From Stomoxys calcitrans (taxonomy: Eukaryota > Arthropoda > Insecta > Diptera > Muscidae), in NCBI RefSeq assembly GCF_963082655.1, contig NC_081554.1:66449018-66513017 (forward strand): a DNA stretch of 64,000 nucleotides, given 5' to 3'. Positions 55,460 through 64,000 of the stretch are shown piece after piece; within the stretch, counting starts at the first letter, position 1; each line of letters opens with the position of its first letter. Under the pieces are notes generated by a model that was not told where the DNA came from, searched no databases, and worked only from the letters and a program-made list of their open reading frames with translations. A program made the translations under genes and the position numbers.

Positions 55460-56735
55460 TTTCGGATGCACTTGGGTTTTGTAAAATCCCTCGCGATATC
55501 CATGAAGGCGGTCTTGATGTTCTGTTTCTAATACCTGCAAAGTTCGAACCGACTACAGTACATTATCGGAGACAACCATGTCACCTACAAGACCAGATTC
55601 ATGTATTGTAGTAGTGTCAGGATGATTCCGGCTGTCTCCTAGCTATGGCAAGGTAATTTCAGTAGTAGAGCCGAGATAATTCCGTCCTGTTAGCTCGATG
55701 AAGATTTGTAAATGATGCAAACCGCTCAAACTATTGTACATTGTCCACCTTGATGCTGTGAGTATCGCCATATTTTGATCTTCGTCTTCCTACTGACTTC
55801 CTAGAGAATTTGTCTCCATCAGAAGTACTTTTGGCTGCTTTCGGCGAAAGTCCCTTCGTCTCTTTTCAAAGAGTTATGTGCACTGGGATTCATTGAGAGC
55901 ACTTAGCGCAATATAGAAGCAAAGATGGAAATGCCTTCCAATTTCACCGAATTTTAATCTCCTCGCCTCCTTCTTGAACCTTTGTATAACTTCAAAACGT
56001 CCTCCTTTCCTAACTGAGTGCCATGAGTTCCGGATTCCAGCATCACTGGTTTATCTTACGGGGCAGTCCGCATTCAGAGGGATGTGAGACCACAGGAACA
56101 GAGGAAGGAAAATGCCTTCAGATTCCTACCTTTGAACCATCCATATCGTTTTTAAAAGCCCAACAATTTGCGTATGTTCCCATCCGCTAAATCAGATAAG
56201 TTCTCAAAGAAATGAGAACCTAAAGCAGAACCCTCTCTGACTGCCAGACACACACACACACACAACAGATGTTCTATAGTCTCTTCTTCTTCGATGACCT
56301 CATAGCTTCGGCAAAAGTCGTTACTGGCAATCTTCGGCTTGTCAGCATGTTTTCCGATCAGACAGCGACTTGTCATGACGGACACAATGGCTGAGACGTC
56401 TGTTCTAGCCAGCGACAGCAAAGCGGTAGACCTCTTCAAGTCTAAATTAGGCCACATAGTTTTGGATTGCACACATCCCCCTTTTTGTGACCATCTATCA
56501 TTCGTTGCCCTTCAAACCTGATCCTGAAGACTTAGCTTATCTGTCGCTAGAGTCATCCCTCAGATTATAGTTCCCCTGGAATGTGTGAGGTAGTTCCTAG
56601 TCTCGCATTCTCGTGTGCTCTGCAATTCCCTGGGATATCTCTATGGCCCGGGACCGATGAACTGTTCAGCCATGCCGTTGAGAGATCTGCGATCGTCGAG
56701 TGAGGTTTTTGAATTTAGATATACGTTCTCCACCA
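55460..56735 (-). mobile_element. LINE remnant: RNase H end and tail (family 5)
   Basis: 56100-56735 matches the LINE at 44560-45100 ('ccatccatatcg', 'tcagataagttctcaaagaaatgagaac', 'cttgtcagcatgttttccgatcagacag'). 55460-56100 is degraded probable LINE sequence with lower certainty. Truncated by a DINE-like element at about 56738. A short (ac)n run lies at 56250-56265. Confidence 0.6.
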
Positions 56736-56737
56736 TA

Positions 56738-58543
56738 GGATACGGGGTATACTAATTCCGTTATTCCGTTTGTAACACCTCGAAGTATTGATCTGAGACC
56801 CAATAAAGTACATATTTTCTTGATCGTCTTGACATTCTAAGTCATTTTATCCCTATCCGTCAGTATGTCGAAAGTAGCCTAACTTTCAAAGGAATAAAAC
56901 TAGCCACTTGAAAGTTTGCACAAATATTTTCCTATTAGTGTGAGTCAATTAGGATTTATAGGCTTCTAAAGGGCGCAATTCTTATCCGATTTGGATGAAA
57001 TTTTCCCACGTATTTTTACTTCCAACAAATGAGCTCAATATGGTCCAAATCTGCCCACAACCTAATATAGCTCCCATATAAACCGATAACGGGACTTGAC
57101 ATCTTCAGCCGCTAGAGGGTGCAATTATTATCTCATTTGACTTAAATTTTGCATGAAGTGGTTTGGTTTGACCATCAATAACCAAGTATGGTCCACATCG
57201 GTTTATAACCTGATATAGCTTTCATATAAACCGATCTCGGATATTGGTTTCTTAAGCCTCTAGAGGGCGCAAATATTATCCGATTAGGCAACAATTTTGC
57301 ACGAAGTGTTTCGGTTTGACCATCAACAACTGTACCAAGTATGGTTGAAATCGATTTATAACCTGGTAAAGCTCCCATTTAAACCGATTTGGATCTTGAT
57401 GTCTTTGACCGCCAGAGGGCGTAATTATTGTCCGTTTTGTTTGAAACTGTGCACGAAGTATTGTGTTTTTACTTCTAACAACTGTGCCAAGTATGGTCTA
57501 AATCGGTTTATAACCTGATTTAGCTTCCATATAAACCGATTTCCGATCTTGACTTTTTGGGCCGCCAGAGGGCGTAATTATTTTCCGATTTGCTTGAAAC
57601 TGTGCTCGAATTGTTGTGTTTTAACTTCTAACAACTGTGCCAAGTAAAGTCTAAATCGGTTCATCACTTGATATTGCTTCCATATAAACCGATCGCGGAT
57701 ATTGATTTCTTGAGCCTCTAGAGGGCGCAATTGTTATCCTATTAGGCAATAATTTTGCACGAAGTGTTTTGGTTTGACCATCAACAACTGTGCCAAGTGT
57801 GGTATTAATCGGGTTATAACCTGATATAACTCCCATATAAACCGATCACGAACATTGATTTCTTGAGCCTCTAGATGGCGCATATATTATCCAATTGTCC
57901 AACAGTTTTGCACGCAGTGTTTTGGTTTGACCATCAACAACTGTGCCAAGTGTGGTTCAAATCGATCTATAACCTGGTAATGCTTCCATATAAACCGATT
58001 TCCGATCTTACTTCTTGGGCCGCCAGAGGGCGTAATTATTTTCCGATTTGCTTGAAACTGTGCTCGAATTGTTGAATTTTAACTTTTAACAACTGTGCCA
58101 AGTATGGTCTAAATCGGTTTATAACCTGATAAAGCTTCCATATAAACCGATCTGGGATATTGATTTCCTGAGCCTCTAGAGGGCGCAATTACTATCTATT
58201 TAGGCGGCAGTTTTACACAACGTGTTTTGGTTTGATCATAAACAACTGTGTAAAGCATGGTTCAAATCGGTCCATAACATATAAACCGATTTCGGATCAT
58301 GACTTCTTGAGCCGCCAGAGGGCGCAATTATTATCCAATTTTCTTGAAACTGTGCACGAAGTGTTGTGTTTTAACTTCTAACAACAGTACAAAGTATGGT
58401 TAAAATTGGTCCACAACCTGATATTGCTCCAATATAAACGGATTTCCGATCTTTATTTCTTGAGCATCCAGAGGGTCCAATTATTATCCCATTTGCCTGA
58501 AATTTGCGGCCCGGCCGAACTTAAGACGTTTTTACTTGTTTAT
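56738..58543 (+). mobile_element. DINE-like element, nearly full length (subfamily B)
   Basis: Head 'ccaccataggatacggggtatactaattccg' and 'gtacatattttcttgatcg'; 3' end hairpin 'gcggcccggccgaactt' with 'aagacgtttttacttg'. Core units step by about 153 bp ('gcc(t/g)c(t/c)agagggcg' at about 57256, 57409, 57561). The very start of the head is lost at the LINE junction. Confidence 0.82.
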
Positions 58544-58544
58544 C

Positions 58545-58790
58545 CTAATGTGGGAGAATGAAAAGAAGTCATTGGGTGCCAAGTCAGGGCTGTACGGCAA
58601 ATGACCCTTCAATTCGACGTTTTGGCAGGGCGAAAAGGCGCTGGTTTGAGCCGAAGCGTGAGAGATCGCAATCATCGTTAACAACGAATTTCTCCCAAGA
58701 CTTCAGGCAATCAAAATGTGATGTTCTACTCAGAATTGACCGTCTTGTGCTGCTCAAGTGGAACAGTCACCTCATGATCAGTTTTGCGGA
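58545..58790 (-). pseudogene. Mariner transposase remnant
   Basis: The minus-strand reading of 58558-58640 gives 'QNVELKGHLPYSPDLAPNDFFSF', the third catalytic block of a mariner D34D transposase, here with its Asp intact. Before it is 'ISHASAQTSAF', a degraded second block. It ends abruptly at the DINE-like element. Confidence 0.7.
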
Positions 58791-58799
58791 AGAAACAGA

Positions 58800-59565
58800 A
58801 ACTTTCAAGAGTTAATTCCCTGGTATAGATAAGTTTTTGCCCCTTTAACTAGATTCTTAAATACCGAAAACGACCTAGTATTCCAATGTGCAATAAATGT
58901 TGCATGCAACGAACAGAATCTACTGCCATGGCAAGTGGTTAAGTGGCAAATAGGGCCAGTAGTTCTCCTGTCAATGTTGTCTAATGACATCCAGTGGAAA
59001 GGACATGCATACAACTATGCAAGTTTTGCAAAGGACACTTTTACAGGCTAATAGCATACAGTTGGATATTCATTCGCAATTCTAAAATAGTAACACACAT
59101 ATTGATAGCTATATATGTGTATGCATATATATGAACAATTGCATGCTCTAGTATATGTTCATGAATATGTCATCGTATTCGAATATTGATTACGTTTTTA
59201 TTTCATCTCAACATTCAATGTAATATTTCTCTCCCCTTTTGATGGTGTTTCATTTTTGTTGTTTTTTCCGTAAGAAGAGTGAAGGCAAGGCAAAAAGTAA
59301 TAAAAATGAAATTCACATGCAACAAATAAAAGGGGAAAAAAGCACGTAACTCCATCACCCAAAAGTGATAAAGGATATACAATATCCCATATTCAGTTTT
59401 TTTTTTGTATTTTATGCTGCATTCTACAATATCAAGGCAATGTTGGGTGTCTGCACAAAAACCGAAAAAAAGTAATTTAAACCCTTTTTTAAGTCCTTGT
59501 GTTTTTGACTCTGCATGTGAGCGAGTGTATAAGCGACTATGGATATGTACACGCAAAAAAATAAT
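58800..59565. other. Nothing recognised
   Basis: AT-rich sequence with (ta)n-like text at about 59100-59140 and no coding or repeat signal. Confidence 0.35.
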
Positions 59566-59985
59566 TCGTTTGCCATAAAGGAAATTTTTGTTAAGTAAAC
59601 TTCTTAGTAACTAAATGTACGATTTTGAAAACAAAAATCTTCGGGTCGCCCAAAATTTATAGTTAAGGTGTTGCTGTATCCCAATTTTGAGCGATTATGA
59701 TCATTCTCTAAAGAAAGTACCATTATGTATGTTTTAGTACCTCAATGAACAAATCTTCGTACCGCCCAATATTTACTGTGTAATCGTATCTTAATTTTGA
59801 GTGCTTTAGCTCAATTCGTAAAGAATGTACCATTTTGTACGTTTTAGTACCTAAATGTACGATTTTAAATAATCTTCTGGTCACTCAAAATTAATTGTCA
59901 ACGTCAACTTTCATCCCAATTTGAGGGCTTTAGTTCACTCCGTTAAGAAAGTACCATTTTGTACGTTTGAGTACCAAAACAAACG
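59566..59985 (+). repeat. 'gtacgttttagtacc' repeat, part 1
   Basis: Three degenerate units of about 120 bp share 'agtacctaaatgtacgattttgaaa' and 'aagaaagtaccattttgtacg'. The same phrases continue at 61440-62290, on the far side of a DINE-like fragment and a mariner. Confidence 0.6.
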
Positions 59986-60657
59986 AATAACAAAGAAAAA
60001 CCGTGCTAAGTTCTGCCGGGTCGAATCTTGGGAACCACCAACATGGATTCTGCTAAAATATGGGAGCTGCATCTGATTATAGGCCGATTTGGACCGTATC
60101 AGGCAAATCGTATAAAAACGCGGCTTGTAAGGGCTCAATAAGTCAAATCGGGAGATCGGTTTATATGGGAGCTATATCAGGCTATAGACCGATTTCAATC
60201 ATACTTAGAACAGTTGTTGACAGCCATTACAGAACACCACATGCAAAATTTCAGCCAAATCGGACAAAAGTTGCGGCTTCCGGGCGCTTAAGAATTCTAA
60301 TCGGGAGATCGGTTTACATGGGAGCTATATTAGGTCCCTGAGTACGATTTGAATCGTACTTAACACAGTTGTTAGAAGTCATAAAAGACCACAATGTGCA
60401 AAATTTTAGCCGAATCGGACAAAAATTGCGGCTTCCAGGAACTCAAGAAGTCAAATCAGGAGATTGGTTTATGTGGGAGCTACATCCAAATCTGAACCGA
60501 TATGGCCCATTAGCAATCCCCAACGACCCACATAAATATTAAGTATCTGTGCGAAATTTCAAGCGGCTAGCCTTACACTTTCGACCGCTATCGTGATTGA
60601 CGAACGCACGGATGGACAAAGCAAGATCGACTCAGAACGTCGAGACTATGAAGAATA
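59985..60657 (-). repeat. DINE-like element, inverted, head truncated (subfamily B)
   Basis: Starts with the hairpin 'gttctgccgggtcgaa' and 'ccaccaacatgg'. Core units follow ('ggagatcggtttatatgggagctatatcagg'), then the head block 'gaacgcacggatggacaaagcaagatcgactcagaacg...gaagaatata', cut by the mariner at 60660. The remaining head is not found on the other side. Confidence 0.7.
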
Positions 60658-60659
60658 TA

Positions 60660-61435
60660 TTGGTTTGCCCAAAAAGTAATTGTCGGTAATATAGTAGTAA
60701 TATAGTCGGCGTTGACAATTTTTTTCAACGGCTTGTGATATGCACCTTAAACGCAATGAATTCGATCCGTTTTTAAAACGAATCATAACTGGAGATGAAA
60801 AATGGATTGTTTACAACAACGTTAGTCGAAAACGATCATGGTCCAAGCATGGTGAACCAGCCCAAACCACTTCAAAGGCTGATATCCACCAAAAGAAGGT
60901 TATGCTGTCTGTTTGGTGGGATTGGAAGGGTGTGGTATATTTTGAGCTGCTTCCAAGGAACCAAACGATTAATTCGGATGTTTACTGTCAACAATTGGAC
61001 AAATTGAATACAGCCATCAAGGAGAAGCGACCAGAATTGGTCAATCGTAAAGGTGTCATATTCCACCAGGACAACGCTAGACCGCACACAGCTTTGGTCA
61101 CTCGCCAAAAACTGAGTGAGCTTGGCTGGGAACTTTTGATGCATTCACCATATAGCCCTGACCTTGCACCATCAGTATACCATTTATTTCGATCTTTGCA
61201 GAACTCCTTAAATGATAAAACTTTCGGCAATGATGAGGCTATAAAATCGCACTTGGTTCTGTTTTTTGCAGATAAAGGCCAGAAGTTCTATGAGCGTGGA
61301 ATACTAAATTTGCCAGAAAGATGGCAAAAGGTTATCGAACAAAATGGCAATTATATATTTGATTAAATTCTAAGTTTTATTAAAAATGCATTTACTTTCT
61401 TTTAAAAAATCCGCAATTACTTTTTAGGCAACCCA
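60660..61435 (+). mobile_element. Mariner element (internally deleted), 776 bp
   Basis: Ends TTGGTTTGCCCAAAAAGTAA and the inverse (aaaaaatccgcaattactttttaggcaaccca), flanked by TA at 60658-60659 and 61436-61437. It shares both ends with the MITEs at 26521, 43742 and 45909, and they are evidently its deletion derivatives. The transposase gene lacks its N-terminal third. Confidence 0.92.
60740..61366 (+). pseudogene. Mariner D34D transposase, N-terminally truncated and active-site mutant
   Basis: Cut-and-paste transposase that would cleave the element ends. The open frame has 208 codons; mariner transposases are about 345 residues, so the paired helix-turn-helix DNA-binding region is gone. First catalytic Asp: ITGDEKW (residue 19). 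Second: FHQDNARPH (residue 111). The third block reads YSPDLAPSVYHLF: the position exactly 35 after the second Asp is Val146 where the family has Asp. The rest of the frame is open to its TAA near the 3' repeat. Known family logic says the three acidic residues hold the metal ions, so this copy should be inactive. Confidence 0.9.
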
Positions 61436-61437
61436 TA

Positions 61438-62290
61438 CAAATTTCCAAAATCTCTTATAGCCACCCAACTAAAGTGTTCCTTAGTTCTAAAGTTCAGAGC
61501 TCTAGTTCAATTTATAAAATAAGGTACCACATAGGAATAATTGAGGTACTAAACGTACTATTTCTCCCACTTTCGGTATGGTTTTCCAAAATTTTTTTCT
61601 CCAAACCTTATTTTTTCGAAACGCTCTTTTATTTGAACCCTAGAACATTATTCTAGCCTTTTTGTTTGGAAAATATTTACCATTTCGTACCTTGTGGTTC
61701 TTTTTAGTACCAAAACGTATGAATATCACCAAATGTAGCCTTACCCGTGCCTATGACCGGGAAAAGAACACGACAAATGCGAGCCATGGTGGAGGATATA
61801 TAAGATTCGGCCCGGCCGAACTTAGCACTCTTCTATTTGTTTGGTACTTTTTTAGTACCTAAATGTACAAATTTCCAAAAACTCTTCTATGTACCCAATA
61901 AAGGTTGCCATAGTGTACCAAAGTCCCAATAGGACCAAATAGGACTAATTGCTGTAAAAAACAAACTATTTCTCACATTTTTGGTACAATTTTCCAAAAT
62001 TTTTTCACCAAACCTTAGTTTTTTGATACGCTTTGTAATTTGAGCCCAATTACATAATTCTAGCTCTTTCCGTTCACTTTGGGCAAATATGTACCATTTC
62101 GTACCTTTTGGTACTTTTTAGTACCAAAACGTACGAATATCACCAAATCCAGCCTTATCCCCTACCTATGACACAAGACCAACATTCGCGCGAAATTTCA
62201 TGATTCTAGCTTTAGCCGTTTGGGCTGGGCGTTGATCAGTCAGTTAGTCAGGCAGTCAGTCACGCAACTCTTTTTTATATAAAGATTTAA
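61438..62290 (+). repeat. 'gtaccaaaacgta' repeat, part 2, with agtc-rich tail
   Basis: Two long units (about 61560-61760 and 61960-62170) share 'tttccaaaatttttt', 'accttatttttt', 'ccatttcgtacctt', 'tagtaccaaaacgta(t/c)gaatatcaccaaat'. The tail at 62181-62290 has 'gcgcgaaatttcatgattctagctttagccgtttgggctg', 'cagtcagttagtcaggcagtcagtcacgc' and 'tatataaagat', a type of ending I have seen on many arthropod repeats. Family not identified. Confidence 0.6.
61764..61845 (+). repeat. DINE-like 3' end inserted in the preceding repeat
   Basis: 'aatgcgagccatggtggaggatatataagattcggcccggccgaacttagcac' is the complete 3' hairpin end only, between the two units of the 'gtaccaaaacgta' repeat. Confidence 0.75.
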
Positions 62291-63680
62291 CATGAAGCGT
62301 CTAAAATGGATTGTGCATGTTGAAAATTTTGCCAAATTCAATTTAATGTTGGAACGCAATTCAAACTCAAATTTTTACGAATTGTAAACAGATCACAGTA
62401 GGTAATATAACCTCTTTCAGAGTATATTTTGATCTATTTCGATGTTGTGATGCACAATTTTATTAAAAGCTTTCCATTTTCGCGCAATCTCTTATGGTTT
62501 TGTACAATGATCTGCTGTACTCGTCATGCCGCAAATAAAACAAAAACTACTTATGGGAGTTGTTGTTTTCGCACATTAAAATGCAATCTTTGGAATACAA
62601 CTTTTTTACTGTCTAAATTTTACCAAACAATGTATGTGCCCTAGAATTTCTTGTTCTGTTTTTTTTTTTTGTACCTGGCAGCCATTTGTATCTTGTTCTA
62701 ATAGTTTTTGTCATTGGTCATTCCAGTATTTTTGCACCTTAGGCGAAACCTTGAAGAATGTCATTTCCTTAGCTTACCAAGCTCCTCAATATACTGACTG
62801 CTCTTTGCTCATTCGAAACAAAAAAGGAAAAGTTTTGTGTGTAAGAATGGGTCTATACCAGTGAAGGGCACACAATTGCAATCATTTGCAAGCCTATGGG
62901 TCTGCTTGGGATTATTTTCATATGTACGTACAAAGTAAAGTATTATAGAGTTTTTGCTAACCATTAGTCTATACGCTCAAATACTCACCCTTTCTCTCAA
63001 ATAGGAGAGACAAAAAGAGAATAACTAGTGGTCAGGTACGAATACACGTTTGCGACTGTCGAATCACTTTTGCAATTAAAGAATTTTTGGTTTTAAAACA
63101 AAAGGAAAGTCCTTTTACCGTAGACGAAGCTGCTAAAGGGTTTAGCATAAACAAAGTTAGGTACGTTCAATGATACTACGTTTATGACTAACATTTGATA
63201 TGTTGAAGCGAAACGTTACACGGTTAAAATAAAAGCATACTTTGTGATAAAAGTATTTTGTTTATCGTAAAAATTTCCGAAGCGTGTTATTTTTTTACGT
63301 GTAGGTATTTGTATATAACTTGGCTTTCGTTTCATCTTGATGCTCTGGCCTAATGAGCATACGAATTTAGGTCAAAATCTCGAAACCAAAAAACACAATG
63401 TGTCCAGCAGCCCAAAAAGAAACAAAAAAGACAAGAAGTCCTTTTTTAAGCCGGCAGTGGGAGAGAGCAGGCCAAAATATGTAAACTTCAATAAGATATG
63501 GGAGCATTTCATTAAAATAAAAGCCTGAAACCCTTGCATTTTTATGCAGAGATAGAAAAAACGCCACTGCTGCTGATTTAGGGATGTTGGCTGGTTGCTT
63601 GGCAGGTTGATGGTCAAGTGTTGTTACACCCACAGAGAAATGGCTGTGGTATGTGCACACACAAGGACATTGAAAACCAA
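62291..63680. other. Nothing recognised
   Basis: Moderately AT-rich. No coding frame with a recognisable domain, EGF/LamG exon, or repeat end was found. Short open frames at 63337-63660 on both strands look like chance. Confidence 0.35.
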
Positions 63681-63684
63681 CACG

Positions 63685-64000
63685 AAAAGGCTAAAGTCGG
63701 ACGGTGATGACTATGTAATACCCTACTTTTGAAATATCGAGTAGAACTTTGTAAAATTTTATTTCGATAGGGCTTAAATTGTGGCTACTATAACCTTAAT
63801 AGGCCATATCGGATAAAAGTTATATAAGGGAGCTATATCTTAATCTGAAACGATTTTTATGCAATTTTTCCCACGCATTGGAATGTCAAATAATCGTTAC
63901 ATCCAAATTTTGTTACGATCAGACCAAATTTGTGGCCACTACTGTCCTAAAGGCCATATCAGATGAATTATATATATGGGAGATATATCTTAATCTTAAC
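63685..64000 (-). repeat. Helentron-like subfamily C element, inverted, cut by window end
   Basis: 'ggctaaagtcggacggtgatgac' and 'atgtaataccctac' parallel the start of the element at 10190; core text 'ggagctatatcttaatctgaa' follows. The distal end lies beyond the window. Confidence 0.5.

Noticed and set aside
59215..59556. 113-codon minus-strand open frame
   Set aside because: It lies in AT-rich sequence, with a composition expected by chance, and has no domain or splice context.
63367..63660. Overlapping 97-, 81- and 63-codon frames on both strands
   Set aside because: They overlap in three frames, with no domain and no EGF or LamG similarity; likely chance.

Overview
The window is non-coding-rich eukaryotic DNA from a dipteran, most probably a calyptrate (muscoid) fly. 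The signs are introns with GT/AG borders, arthropod transposon families (mariner, Jockey/R1-type LINEs, a tRNA-derived SINE, and helentron-like elements that share end sequences with Drosophila INE-1/DINE-1), AT-rich spacers and long introns. The species is my inference; nothing was searched.

Two protein-coding genes are well supported, both on the minus strand. A two-exon cytochrome P450 of clan 3 occupies 1004-2571. The 3' part of a large extracellular-matrix gene occupies 14639-52614. Its seven visible exons join in one frame and encode (EGF-EGF-LamG) three times followed by a stop. This matches the C-terminal half of Eyes shut (Eys/Spacemaker), the secreted protein of the fly inter-rhabdomeral space; perlecan is the main alternative. 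The visible part is about 930 residues. Introns range from 77 bp to about 20.5 kb, and the third LamG domain is cut by the 20.5-kb intron. The N-terminal half lies beyond position 64000.

Two plus-strand segments inside the giant introns look like untranslated first exons of another gene running antisense to eys: one ending with a donor at 28345, one at 42849-42905. No coding exon for it is visible.

The rest is mostly transposon debris. About a dozen helentron/DINE-like elements or fragments carry central tandem repeats of about 153 bp; one contains a 306-bp higher-order array. There are at least nine copies or fragments of one tRNA-derived SINE, four copies of a mariner-derived MITE plus a longer relative (60660-61435) with a truncated, catalytically broken transposase, and remnants of three other transposases. 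At least four kinds of LINE debris are present, including endonuclease, reverse transcriptase, RNase H and ORF1 pieces. Nesting is common, for example a MITE in a LINE and a mariner beside a DINE.

I found no CRISPR array, rRNA, functional tRNA, bacterial operon or intact autonomous transposon. I see no new defence or enzymatic system. The best leads are the repeat architecture, the antisense UTR exons and the divergent P450 motifs.
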